A stretch of 64,000 bases of DNA from Rhizobium sp. RM (GTDB taxonomy: Bacteria > Pseudomonadota > Alphaproteobacteria > Rhizobiales > Rhizobiaceae): the NCBI RefSeq assembly GCF_013390595.1, contig NZ_JACAWV010000007.1:496001-560000 (forward strand), in the 5' to 3' direction. Made by a program: the position numbers and the translations under genes. Numbering within the stretch: the first letter of the stretch is position 1; the number at the start of each line of letters is the position of its first letter. Below the pieces are notes generated by a model. That model saw only the letters and a program-made list of their open reading frames with translations. It was not told the origin of the DNA and searched no databases. Shown in pieces: positions 1 to 15,000 of the stretch.

Positions 1-3000
1 CCGCAGCATTGACGGCCGCAACGGATTCGACCCCTGACGACGTTCCATCTGATGAGATATCGTCAAAGCAGGTGGTGATTGTCGACAGTTCCGTCCCGGA
101 CTACGAAACGCTGCTCCAGGGAATTGAGGGCGACTTTGAGGTCGTGGTCCTGGAACAGGGTCGCGACGGTGTCGAGCAACTGGCTGAAGCGCTTTCCAAC
201 ATGAAGGATGTGGAGACAGTCCACATCATCTCGCATGGGGATGAAGGCCGGCTTTATCTCGGCTCTGCCGAACTGACGATTGAATCGATGGCCGGCGACT
301 ATGCCGACGAGCTGCAAAGCCTCAAATCCTATCTGAGCGATGACGCCGATATCCTGATCTATGGCTGCGACTTCGCTCGTGGTGAGCTCGGCCAGAATGC
401 AGCCCGCATGATGGGGTACATGACCGGCGCCGATATTGCGGCTTCGACCGACGCCACGGGCAGCGCCGATCTCGGCGGCGATTGGGATCTTGAATATCGC
501 ACCGGCGAGATCGCTGCCAGCGTCCTTCCCACCATGGATGCCCAGCGCGAATATGCCGAATTGCTGAACGTTCAGGCCAGCGTCGGCAACGGTGCCCTTC
601 TCGTTGTCTCAGGACGAACGCTTTACAGCGTCGATGTCGTCACCGGCAAGGCAACCGCCATCACGACGGCCCCCGCCACCATAGGTGGGGTCAGCTTGAG
701 CGATACGCTGAACTCGCTCGCCGTCGACCAGACAAACGGGCTTATCTATTACACCGACAGCAATGCCGCGAATGCCAACCGTGCGCTGTTTGCGTATGAC
801 TTCATCAACAACACGCACATTCTGATCGACAGTGACCTGACCAATAACGGCACGGGTTTGAGTGTCACGGTGGGTGATAGAGGTGTCGGCAGCGGTGCCG
901 CGACCTTTTACAACGGCTCACTTTATCTCGGCATTGAAAACATCAACGCCAGCGGCGATGACCAAATATGGCGCATCACCTTCAGCGGCAACGGCCGCAC
1001 CATCGCCTCAGCCTCCACGTTTGGAGCAGCAGTCACTGGTACGAATGACTGGGGCGATTTCGCAATTGATACGACGAACAACTATCTGCTCAGCCTCAAT
1101 GGCGCCGCTTCCACCATCACGCGCTACAACCTCTCGACCGGTGCAATCGTCAGCTCATTCACCAACCCCACCGGCACGACGCTGGTGCAGGGTGGTGGCG
1201 ACATCAATGGAAATACCTACCTCGTGGGCTCGTCGATCCAGCAGATCAACGTCACGACCGGCGCTGCGATCGGCTCGGCGATCGCGATCACCACCAACGG
1301 CACGACAGCAATCGGTACCGTTTCCGATGGCGCCCGATGGGTGCCTCCGACAGGGTCGATTGGTGACCAGATTTACGACGACAACAATACCAATGGAACC
1401 TTCGATAGCGGTGACGTCGGGATCGCCAATGTTACGGTGCAACTGATCGATGACGTGAACGGCAACGGTGTCGCCGATACGGGTGAACGTGTTCTTGCAA
1501 CGGACACGACCGGCGCTGACGGAAAATACCTGTTCACCGGTGTCTTGCCAGGCCAGTATGTTGTTCGCGTCACCGATACGAATGGCGTTCTTGGCGGTGC
1601 AACCGCAACAACGGCGACTACACAGTCCGCGACATTGACACTGATCGGCGCAAGCAGTCTTGCCGCGGATTTCGGCTACAACGCCATCGCGCCCGTGGTC
1701 GACCTGAACTCCGGCACGACCCCGACACAGATCATCACCAATGGCGGAACACCCGGTTCGACAGGCTGGACGGTTGGCGGCAGTGGCGGAGCGATTGCCA
1801 ATGACGGTTTCGCATGGACCGTCAATGGCGGTAGCGGCACCCTTACGCAGGCAAACGTAACCGGCTGGAACGATGGACTTGCGCCTTCCGGTGCAGCCCA
1901 ATTGACCTTCGATTTGGGCTGGAGCAATAACCTTCTGCTTGGTGTCTCCAATGACAACAACACACCGGCGACGCTCGACATCACGATAGGCGGCGTTCTC
2001 TACGCACGTATCACCACCGGCACGTTGAACGGAACGCCGAACACGGCGACCATCACCTATTTCAATGGCGCAAGCGGCTCTCCAACCACGGTGGCCGCTT
2101 CAACGGCAGGCACCACGGCGTGGACCCGAACTGCCGTTACGCTCAATCTGCCTTCCACCGTGGCTGCAACCGGCGATCTTGTCTTCACCTACTCGGCGGC
2201 GGGCGGCTTGCTGACGCCCAGTACGGACGACATATTCATCGACAATGTCAGCGCACTCAGGAATGTCGATAGCGTTGCCGGCGTTAACTACACAACAACC
2301 TATACCGAGAATGGCGCCGGGGTTTCGATAGCATCGACAACAGCCGGTAGCCTCGCCGACGTCCGCGACCGTGACAGCACGAATATGCGCTCCGCAACTA
2401 TCGTGCTGACCAATGCACAGGCCGGAGATGTCCTTAATCTTGGCACCCTCCCGACCGGAATTACCGGAACGGTCGACACCTCTGTTTCTGGCCAGATCAC
2501 CGTTACTCTCAGTGGATCTGCGACAAAGGCAAACTACGCAGCCGCAATCCGCGCCATAACCTTCTCGAACAGTGGCGACAGTCCCGGTACGACGCCGCGT
2601 GTCATCAATGTCACCGTCAACGATGGCGGCCTCACATCCGCGGTTGCAACCTCGACAATCAACGTCGTGGCCGTCAATGACGCACCAGTCAATACGCTGC
2701 CCGCGAGCGGCTGGGCGACCAACGAAGACACCAGTGTTGCCCTTTCGGGCCTGTCGATTGCGGATATCGACGCCGGCAGCGGCACCATGACCGTCACGCT
2801 GAATGTCGCAACTGGCGCGATCACAGCGACATCCGGCGGCAGCGTGACCATTGCAGGTTCCGGCACGAGCACGATTACCCTGACCGGCACGATCGCCAAT
2901 ATCAATGCCTACCTCGCTTCGGCGGCCGCCCCGATCTACGTCCCGGTCGCTGACGCCAACGGCGCTGTCGTCCTGACGATGACCACCAGCGACAATGGCA

Positions 3001-6000
3001 ACACGGGAACTGGTGGCGCGCTCACCGATATCGATACTCGCAACATCACCATCAATCCGGTCAACGATGCGCCGGTGCTCGATCTCGACGGCTCATCTGC
3101 CGGTTCCGGTTATTCCGTCGGTTACACGGAAAATGGCACTGGCGTCGCGATCGCAGCCAGCAGCAATTCTGTCGTTGATGTCGACAACGCCAATATTGCG
3201 TCCGCCACAATCGTAATCACCAATGGCCAGGCGGGCGACGTTCTTGCCGCAACAGGCACACTGCCAGCCGGTATCACCGCAAGCTACAATTCGACTACCT
3301 ACACGCTCACCTTGACCGGCTCAGCCACCAAGGCCGCCTACCAGACTGCACTGGCGCAGATCCTTTATTCCTCGACATCCGACAATCCGACAATTGGCAA
3401 CACCGTTACGGGTCGCACGATCAGCGTAACCGTCAACGATGGCGCGCTTGCCTCCAACACTGCCGTAACGACGGTTGCGGTTACAGCGGTCAACGACGCG
3501 CCTGTTAACACGCTCCCGGCATCGGGCTGGGCGACCAGCGAAGATACAAGCGTCTCCCTGACAGGTCTCTCGGTCGCCGATCTCGATGCCGCCGGCGGCA
3601 CCATGACGGTGACGCTCGGTGTCTCCTCAGGCACGATCACCGCGACATCCGGCGGCAGTGTCACGGTCACAGGATCGGGAACGGCAACCCTGACGCTGAC
3701 GGGCACGCTCGCCAACATCAACGCCTACCTCGCGTCAGCTTCCGCACCAATCTATGTACCGGTTGCAGACGCAAACGGGTCGGTCACCTTGACTATGACC
3801 ACCAGTGACGGAGGCAATACCGGCACCGGTGGCACCTTGACTGATGTCGACACCCGTACAATCAGCATCGCGGCCGTCAATGATCCTCCAATTCTCGATC
3901 TCGACACCGGAAGCGCTGGCACAGGGTATTCGACCAGCTATACGGAAAACGGAACTGGTGTGGCGATCACCGGGACTGCCGCGCTCATTGCCGATGTCGA
4001 TAATGCCAATATGAGTTCGCTTACGGTTGTGATCTCTAACGGCCAGGCGGGCGACGTCTTGGCCTTGAGCACCAGCGTTCCCGGCATCTCCGCCAGCTAC
4101 AATGCCGCTACATTTACCCTCACGCTGACCGGATCGGCGACGAAGGCCGACTATCAGACCGCACTGCAGGCGATCAGATACTCCTCGACGTCGGAAAACC
4201 CTTCGACAATCGCCCGCACGATCAATGTCGTTACCAATGACGGTGCCGCGAATTCCAACACGGCAGTTGCAACCGTCAATGTGATTGCGGTCAATGATGC
4301 ACCCGTCAACACTGTGCCCGGTCCTGTGACCGTACAGGAAGACGTGCTGACGGCAATTACCGGCCTTTCCGTCACCGATGTAGACACGACGAACGTAACG
4401 GTCACTCTGACTGTTGCAAACGGCACCCTATCGCCGTCAACGATAGCGGGTACGGTAACCGGTGCGGGTACAGGCACCGTAACAATCTCCGGCACGCAGG
4501 CGCAGGTAAACAGCGTACTTGCCTCCGTACGCTACCAGGGCAACCCCGACTATAACGGTTCTGACACCCTGACGATGGTGACCTCGGACGGATCGCTCTC
4601 CGATTCGGACACAGTTGCGATCACCATAAATCCCGTCGCCGATATCGTCCCGGACACGGTTACCACGAATGAAGATACGGCACTCAGCTTCAATGTCATC
4701 ACGGGTACCAATGGCGCTTCCGCTGACAACTTCGAAAACGCCAACCGTACGCTGACCTCCGTTACCCAACCGCCGTCCGGACAAGGCGTTGTCACCTTCA
4801 ATGCCGACGGCACGATCACCTACACCCCAACCGCCAATTTCAACGGTCAGACAAGTTTCACGTACACCGTTACATCTGGCGGCGTCACTGAAACCGCAAC
4901 CGTCACCGTCAACGTTACCGCCGTCAACGACGCGCCGGTTAACACCCTTCCGGCTTCCGGCTGGGCAACCAATGAAGACACAAACGTTGCGTTGACCGGC
5001 TTGTCGATTGCCGACGTCGATGCCGGAACAGGTACGATGACGGTTCAACTGTCCGTCACCGCAGGTACACTGACGGCAACGTCCGGTGGAGGCGTCACGA
5101 TTTCCGGTTCGGGCAGCACGATCACCCTCACCGGCACGCTTGCCAACATCAACGCCTACCTCGCATCCGCTTCAGCCCCGGTTTATGTTCCGGTCGCCAA
5201 TGCCAATGGCAGTGTGACGCTGACCATGACCACCAGCGATGGCGGCAACACGGGCTCCGGCGGGACATTGACCGATGTCGACACCAGACCGATCACCATC
5301 AATGCCGTGAACGATGCACCGGTCAACGCGTTACCGGCGGGTTACTCCACGGCCGAAGATACATCGGTTGGTTTGACCGGAATGCAGATCAGCGATGTCG
5401 ATGCGGCAACCGGTACGATGACGGTAACCCTGGGGGTCAACTCCGGGACCCTGACCGCGAGCGCCGCAAACGGCGTGACGGTATCGGGTTCAGGAACAGG
5501 TACGATCACGATCACCGGCACCCTTGCCAATATCAACACGTTCCTCGCCGGGGCCTCTCGCCCAACATTCACGCCGGTCGCGGATTTCAACGGCAGCGTG
5601 ACGCTGACAATGACCACGAGTGATGGCGGCAATACGGGTTCCGGAGGCACGCTGACCGATGTCGATACGGCAACGATCACCGTTACCCCTGTCAACGACG
5701 CCCCGATCCTCGATCTCGACGCGTCTGGTGCAGGCACAGGTTTCACAACCAGCTATACCGAGAATGGCACCGGTGTCGCGATCGTCGATACAGACGTCCT
5801 GATCACCGACGTCGACAATGCCAACATGTCTTCGGCGACGATCGTCATCACCAACCCGGTTGCGGGTGACACGCTGTCGGTCGCGGGTACACTGCCGACC
5901 GGTATAAGCTTCAGTTACGACGCAGGCACCTACACGCTCACTCTGTCCGGGTCCGCCACCAAGGCCGATTATCAGACGGCGCTGCAGCAGATCCGCTACA

Positions 6001-9000
6001 CATCAACGTCAGACGATCCAGGTTCAACCGCCCGTACGATCAGCATTTTGGTCAACGATGGCTCGGCTGTGTCGAATACGGCAGTGACAACTGTCTCAGT
6101 GACCCCCGTCAACGATGCGCCCGTCAATACGCTTCCCGCCAGCTACACGACCGCAGAGGATACAACGCTCACCTTGAGCGGCCTCTCCGTCGCCGATCCA
6201 GATGCCGGCACTGCGACAATGACTGTCTCGCTCAGTGTCAACTCCGGTAGCATCGCGGCCACCAGCGCTGGCGGCGTCATCATTTCGGGGTCCGGTACGG
6301 GCACGATCACGCTGAGCGGCACGCTCGCCAACATCAATGCCTATCTTGCAGCGAGTGCGACACAACCGGTTTATACGCCGGTCGCCGACTTCAATGGCGC
6401 CGTGACGCTCACCATGACGAGCAGCGACGGTTCGCTGACTGACACCGATAGCCGCACGATCACCGTCAACGCAGTCGCTGACATTGCCAGCGACACGGCC
6501 ACCACCAATGAGGACACGGCGACAACGATAGACGTCAACGCCAACGACAGCTTCGAGAATTCCGCCCATCAGATTACCGCCATCAACGGCAGTTCAATCG
6601 TGGCCAATGGCGTGGTCACCGTGGCAAATGGCACGGTGCGCCTCAATGCAAACGGCACACTCACGTTCACGCCGTCGGCCGACTACAATGGCCAAACCAC
6701 GTTCACCTACACTGTCACCTCAGGCGGCGTCACTGAAACGGCAACCGTCACGGTGAATGTCACCCCGGTCAACGATGCACCGGTCAATACCGTGCCGGGT
6801 GCACAAACAACCGCAGAAGATTCACAGCTTTCTATTGGTGGCGTCAGCGTCACCGATATCGATGGCGGCACGTTGACAACTACCGTAAGCGTCACGAATG
6901 GGTCGCTTTCGGTGACCACAGGCGGCGGTGCAACGATCAGCAATAATGGCACGGCTACAGTAACGATCGCTGGCACTGCAGCGCAGATCAACGCAGCACT
7001 CGCCGGGCTCTCCTATACGCCGACTGCCGATTACAATGGCTCGGCCCAACTGACGCTCGTCACGTCCGATGGATCGCTCTCCGATACAGACGGCATTGCA
7101 ATCACGGTCACGGCGGTTTCCGACATCGCCAATGACACCGTGACAACCAATGAAGACACTGCCGTTACAATCAATGTCAACGCCAACGATACATTCGAAA
7201 ATTCGGCACACACCATCACCGCGATCAACGGCACCGCAGTCGCCGTCAATGGAACGGTCACGGTGGCGAATGGCACCGCGCGTCTGAATGCCGACGGAAC
7301 AATCACCTTTACACCCGCTGCAAACTACAACGGGCAAACGAACTTCACCTACACGGTAACATCAGGCGGCGTGACTGAAACCGCGACCGTCACGGTCAAT
7401 GTGACAGCAGTCAACGACGCGCCCGTGAACACCGTTCCGGGCACACAAACGATTTCTGAAGACGGGACTATCACCTTCTCCGCGGCCGCAGGTAATGCGA
7501 TTACGGTGGCGGATATCGACAATGGAACACTGACGGTAACCGTTACGGTGACCAATGGCGCATTCTCGTTGTCCAGTATCACCGGCCTCACGTTCACGGC
7601 AGGTGACGGCACATCCGATACCACGATGACATTCTCTGGAACGACAGCTGCGATTAACGCAGCATTGGCCGGAGCGACCTATGTGCCGACCCGCGACTAC
7701 AATGGCCCGGCCCAGATCACGCTTTCCACCTCCGACGGAGCCCTCACCGACACAGACACAATCGGTGTGACGATCACTGCGGTTACCGACATTGCCAACG
7801 ATTCCGTCTCGACCGATGAGGATGTCGCAGTCACCATCCCGGTTCTCGCCAACGATACTTTTGATAATCCGGGCCGCGCAATCACTGCGATCAACGGCAC
7901 CGCGATTGCCGTTGGCGGCACGGTCGCCGTCAATAACGGCACCGTGCAGTTGACCGCCGGTGGACAACTCGTTTTCACCCCGACGCTCGATTACAACGGC
8001 GTGACAACCTTCACCTATACGGTCACGTCAGGTGGCGTCACTGAAACGGCGACAGTCACCGTCGCGGTTGCATCCATCAATACACCACCAGTCAACACCC
8101 TGCCGACCAGCTATACAACGCTCGAGGACACAGGCCTTGGCCTGACTGGACTGTCGATTGCAGATGCGGATGCTGGTACCGGCACAGTCTCGGTCACACT
8201 TTCCGTCGATAGCGGCGTTCTAACGGCATCGACCTCCGGCGGCGTGACCGTAAGCAACAGCGGCTCCGGCCAGATTGTTCTCTCCGGGACGATCTCTGCC
8301 ATCAATGCCTACCTGTCGGGAACTTCGCGTCCCACCTTCACACCGGCCGCGAACTCCGTCGCCAATGTTACCCTATCTATGACGACCAATGACAATGGCA
8401 ACACTGGCGGGCCTGCGCTGACGGATGTCGACACCGCAACGATATCGATCACCCCTGTTAACGACGCACCGGCGGGTGCTGACAAGACGATCACTCTTAC
8501 GGAAGACGGCAGCTACACATTTACGGCTGCAGATTTCGGCTTCACCGATCCAAACGATTCTCCCGCCAATACCCTTTCGGCGATCATCATCAACACGCTA
8601 CCGACCAACGGCACCCTCTCGATCAGCGGTGTTCCTGTTACGGCCGGTCAGGTTATCAGTGCGGCCAATATTGGCAGCCTCACCTTTACGCCTTCAGCCA
8701 ACGCAAATGGGACCGCACTCGCCTCCTTCACATTCCAGGTCCGTGACAATGGCGGCACGGCAAACGGAGGCGTTGATACTGACCTCAGCCCGAACACAAT
8801 TACCTTCAACGTAACCGCGGTCAACGACGCACCCATCAACACTCTACCGGGTAGCTTTGTCACCAACGAGGATACCGCGCTGGCCCTGACGGGCCTCGCA
8901 ATTTCGGACGTCGACGCCGGAAACGGCAATATGACCGTTACGCTTACGGTCGGATCAGGCACGCTTTCGGCAACAAATGGCGGCAGCGTTACAGTTACCG

Positions 9001-12000
9001 GTTCCGGCACAGGCACCATCACGCTCACCGGTACGGCCGCCAATATCAATGCGTTTCTTGCAGGAGCCGCAAGTCCGATCTACACGCCGCTTGCCAACGC
9101 AAACGGCGCTGTGACCTTGACCATGGTCACCAACGACAACGGCAATACCGGCAGCGGCGGCGCTCTTTCGGACACCGATACGGCGACGATTTCGATCACC
9201 CCGGTCAACGACGCGCCGGTTGGCTCCAATGCCGCAATCACCATCAACGAAGATACCGTTTTCTCCGGCACCTTGCCTGTCGCAACCGATGTAGACGGCG
9301 ACACACTCACCTATTCGGCTGGCTCACTGGGACCGTCCCACGGCGTTGTTACCATCAACGCCAATGGCACATACACCTATACGCCTACAGCCAATTTCAA
9401 TGGCACGGATACATTCAGATACCGCGTGAACGACGGCACGGCGACGGTCGAATACACCGTTACGGTCACCGTTAACGCGGTCAACGACGCACCGATCGCC
9501 GTAAACGACAGCGCCCAGACCACAGCCAACAGCAATGTCTCCACGAACGTCATCACCAATGACAGCGACGTCGACGGCGATACGCTGACCGTCTCACAGG
9601 TCAATGGCGTCGCCGGCAATGTCGGCGTGGCCGTCGCGGGCTCAAACGGCGGTGCATTCACAATCAGCGCCAATGGCGCTGCCATCTTTAATCCCGGCAA
9701 TGCGTTCGCCGATCTCGCTGCGGGCCAGACACGCACGACGTCCGTGACCTATCAGGTTGCTGATGGCAACGGTGGCACGGCAACAGCGACCTTCACGATC
9801 ACCGTAACAGGTGTCAACGATGCCCCGATTTCGACCCCGATCGCCAACCAGAGTTCAAGCGACGCGCAAAACGTCTCGCTCAATGTAGCTGGCAACTTCA
9901 GCGACCCGGACGCGGGCGACAGCCTGACCTTCACCGCAACCGGTCTCCCACCTGGTCTGTCGATCAGCGCAGCCGGTATCATCACAGGCACAATCGACCG
10001 CAGCGCCAGTGTCTCTGGTCCCTATTCTGTCACAGTGACAGCCACAGATCTCGCAGGCGCGCAGGCAAGTCGCAGCTTCACCTGGGCGGTCGCCAATCCG
10101 GCTCCGGTCGCGGGCAACGACGATTTCTCGACAACGGAAAACGCCGCGATCAACGGTTCTGTGCTTACCAATGACAGCGATCCGGACGGTGACCCGATTT
10201 CCGTCTCCGCCGTCGGCGGCAGCAGTGCCGGCGTCGGCTCTGCAGTAGCCGGTTCGAACGGTGGCACTTTCACCATCAATGCCGATGGCACCTATGCCTT
10301 CAATCCCGGTACAAGTTTCGACAATCTGGCGGCAGGTCAAACGCGCACGACGGCAGTGACCTACACGATATCCGACGGCCAGGGCGGAGCATCCACGGCT
10401 ACCGTGACCGTCACAGTCACCGGCCAAAACGATGCGCCGATCGCGGTGAATGACAGCTTCACCACGAATGAGGACACCGCCGTCACCTTTAACGTGCTCG
10501 CCAATGACACGGATGTCGATGGCGGCACGCTGACCGTTACAGCCATAAACGGCACCGAAATCTCGATTGGCAATCCGGTTACCGTGACGGGTGGCCTTGT
10601 CTCGCTGAATGCGAACGGCTCGCTGACCTTTACACCGAACGCAAACTATAACGGCACCCTGAACTTCACCTATACCGTCGCCGACGGCCAGGGTGGGGCA
10701 ACAACTGCTACTGTCAACGGCACGGTCAACGCAGTTCAGGACCCACCCGTCGCCATCGACGACACCTTCACCACACCAGAAGACAATGCGATTACGTTTG
10801 ACGTTCGAGGCAACGACTTCGATGTTGATGGTGACACGCTGACAGTGACCCAGATCAATGGTCTGGCGATTTCGTCTGGTGGCTCGGTCGCGGTCACAGG
10901 CGGCACGGTGACACTTAACGCCGACGGCACCCTCACCTTTGCACCCGGTGCCAATTACAATGGCAACCCGAGCTTCACCTACACGATCTCAGACGGTAAA
11001 GGCGGCACTGCAACGGCGACCGTCAGCGGCACCGTCACGCCGGAACAGGACGCCCCGATCGCGACTGGAGACACCTTCATTACTGCGGAGGACACGGCAA
11101 CAACGATTTCCGTTCTCGCCAATGACAGCGATCCGGATGGGGACGCGCTGACCATCACCCAGATCGACGGAACCGCGATTGTCACCGGCGCGACGGTTTC
11201 CGTTACAGGCGGCACAGTCACTCTGAACGCCAACGGTACGCTCACGTTCAGCCCGGCCGCCAACTATAACGGCAGCACAAGCTTTACCTACACGATCTCT
11301 GATGGCAGCGGCGGCAGCGCAACGGCAACCGTCAATGGAACTGTGACGGCAGTCAACGATGCCCCCGTAGCCGTAAACGACAGCTTCACCACTCTTGAAG
11401 ACACGCCGATCACGCTGGATGTTCGGGGAAATGACAGTGACGTCGATGGCGATACGCTGACCATCACCCAGATCAACGGAACCGGGATCGTCACAGGAGC
11501 AACGGTTTCCGTCACCGGCGGCACCGTGACATTGAATGCCAACGGAACGCTGACCTTCACCCCCGCTGCCAATTACAATGGCAGCCCAAGCTTTACCTAC
11601 ACCGTCTCTGACGGCAACGGCGGCACGGCGACCGCCACGGTGAACGGCACGGTAAGCCCTGTCAACGACGTTCCGGTCGCCGTCAACGATACGTTCACGA
11701 CGCCTGAAGATACCACGATCACCTTCGATGTCCGCAGTAACGATACCGACGCTGATGGTGACGCACTGACGGTGACGGCCATCAATGGAACGGCGATCAC
11801 GGCAGGCCAATCAATCACCATCAACGGGGGGGCTGTAAGGCTTGATGCTGATGGTCGTCTGAGCTTCACGCCGAACGCCAACTATAATGGTCCAATCAGC
11901 TTCACCTACACCCTGTCGGACGGAACGGCCTCGGCAAACGCAACTGTGACCGGTACGGTGACACCAGTCAACGACGCTCCAACGTCGTCCGACATCAGCA

Positions 12001-15000
12001 TCTCCACGCCCGAAGATACGCCATTTACCGGCACACTCGTTGCAACAGATGTCGATGGCGACACAATTACATTCTCCGCAGGGATGACGACCCCCGCCAA
12101 CGGCACCGTTGTCATCAACGCGGACGGCACCTACACCTACACGCCAAACTCCGATTTTGACGGCACAGACAGCTTCAGCTTCGTTGTTACTGATCCAGGT
12201 GGTGCCCGCAATGAGTATACGGTCACTGTCACTATCAGCGACGTCAATGATAACCCAGTCGGCTCAACGATACCTGACCGTTCCGCCAATGACGGCGCCG
12301 TCGTCAATTTTGACGTCTCGAGCTTCTTCTCCGATGCCGATGGCGATACGCTGACCTACACGCAGACAGGCCTTCCGAACGGCCTCAGCCTCAGTGCCGC
12401 AGGCGTCATCACCGGCACCATCGATCGAAATGCCAGCCAGGGTGGAACCAACGGCGTCTACACGGTGACGATCACAGTATCGGATGGCAATGGTGGTACG
12501 GCCCAGCAGACATTCGCGTTGACCGTGTCGAATCCGGCGCCCGTCGCCGTCAACGATACCGTAACGACCGCGGAAGATACCGCAGTCACGATCAATGTGC
12601 TTGCCAATGACAGTGACCCAGACGGCGATCCGCTCTCCGTTGTCTCGGCAACGGCCGCCCATGGAACGGTGACTATTCTCGCGGACGGCGAGATATCCTA
12701 TCTGCCGGCCGCCGACTACAATGGCACCGACACGATCACCTACACGATCTCCGACGGGAATGGCGGCACCGCAACGGCAACTGTCACCGTGACAATCACC
12801 CCCGTCAACGATGATCCCGCCGGTAGTCCGATTGCCGATCGCACCCGCAACGACGGCGATACCGACAGCCTTGATCTCTCTGCCTTTTTCTCTGATCCGG
12901 AAGGCGGCGCCCTCACCTATACAATCGATGCGGACTTCCCCCTTCCGCCCGGGCTCGTGCTTTCCGGGTCGACAATCAGCGGCCAGATCGCCCCGGATGC
13001 CTCAGGTCCCACGGGCGAGAAGAACTATCGTATTCGCGTCATCGCAACCGACCCGAACGGTGGAACGACCTTTGTCGATTTCAACTACACCGTCCTCAAT
13101 GTTCCACCGATCGCCAACGATGATGCAGTCACAACAGACGAAGACACGCCTGTCGATATCGACATTCTCGCCAATGACAGCGATCCCGATGGCGATGCCG
13201 CCGAGGTCATCCGCGTCAACAACGTCGTTCTGCAGCCGAATGGCGCCCCGGTCGTAACCACCAACGGATCGGTCCGATTGATCGAAAACCCGGACGGAAC
13301 CCAGTTCCTGCGCTTCACGCCGAATGCGGACTATAACGGACAGGAAAGCTTCAGCTATTCCATCTCCGACGGGAACGGAGGCGTTTCAACGGCAACGGTG
13401 ACAGTCACGGTATTGCCGGTCAACGATGACCCCGTGCCGACCCAGCCGATCCCAGACCGGGTTCGCGCCGACGGCCAGTCTTTCACCTATGATGTGGCAG
13501 ACTTCTTTACAGATCCAGATGGCGACAATCTGACCTTCACCATCACGGGCCTTCCCGCTGGACTGCAATATGATGCCGCCACCGGGCTTATCTTTGGCAA
13601 TATCGACAAGAGCGCCAGCCAGGGCGGTCCGAATGGTGATGGCGTCTATGTCATTTCGATTGTTGCCAGCGACGGTACCTCGTCCACCCCGTCACAGACT
13701 TTCGAACTGACCGTAACCAATCCCGCGCCAACGGCAAACAACGACATCATTACCATTGCCGAGGACACTCCGACTGTCATCGCGCCACTCGCCAACGACA
13801 CAGACCCCGACGGCGACCCGTTGACGATCGTATCCGCCAGCGCAGGCAACGGGAGTGTGACCATCAATGCCAATGGCACCTTGACCTATGTGCCGGCCCT
13901 TAATTTCAATGGCGTCGACACGATTTCCTACACCATCACTGACAACAATGGAGGGGTTTCCACCGCAACGGTGCGTGTGACTGTTACACCCGTCAACGAC
14001 AATCCGACCTCCAACCCGATCCCCGACCAATACGATAGCGACAGCCAAGCTGTCGATTATAATGTCAGCCCGTATTTCAGCGACATCGACGGAGACACGC
14101 TGACATTCACCGCAACCGGCCTTCCGCCAGGCCTCTCCATCGACGCTGCCGGCCGGATCACCGGCACATTGGCCGCAGACGCATCCAATACAGATCCATA
14201 TACGGTTGAAATCACGGCTTCCGATGGCAACGGCGGAACGACGACACGGATTGTCACATGGATTGTTACCAACCTTCCACCCAAGGCCTTCCACGACACA
14301 CTAACCGTCGATGAAAACACGGCAGGTGGCGGCAATGTGCTTACCAATGACCAGGACCCGGATGGAGATCCACTCACCGTCGATCAGGTGGAGGGATCAG
14401 GAGCCAATGTCGGCGTGGCGGTTGCCGGCTCGAATGGCGGCACCTTCATCATCAATGCCAATGGCACCTACACGTTTGATCCTGGCACGGACTTTGACGA
14501 CATGTCCGCAGGTGATACGCCCCGCACGACAACCATAACCTATCGTGTCACCGACGGTACGAATGTCGACACCGCGACGATTACCGTCACCGTCACCGGC
14601 GTCAACGATGACCCGACTGCAGACGAGATCCCAAATTACACCCGCGCGGACGGCCAATCGCTCACCGACCATCCGTTGCATCTTGACGCATTTTTCCAGG
14701 ACATCGATGCCAATGACGCGCTGACTTTCAGCCAGACCGGATTGCCGCAAGGCCTTGAAATGGCGGCAGACGGGACGATTACGGGCATCATCGCCAACAA
14801 CGCCAGCCAGGGCGGTCCAAACAACGATGGCGTCTATGTTGTGACAGTGACGGCCAACGATGGCCGCGGCGGCACGGTAGCGGAAACCTTCACGTTCACC
14901 GTGACCAATCCAGCACCGATTGCCGTAAATGACACAGTTGAAACCGGCGAAGATCAGCCAGTTACCTTCAACCCGATCACCGGTGAGGGCACAACCAGCG

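Noticed and set aside
9..11. TTG at 9 as the true start of the giant gene
   Set aside because: The frame is open to the left edge, DUF4347 proteins normally have a longer N-terminal stretch, and no ribosome site is visible.
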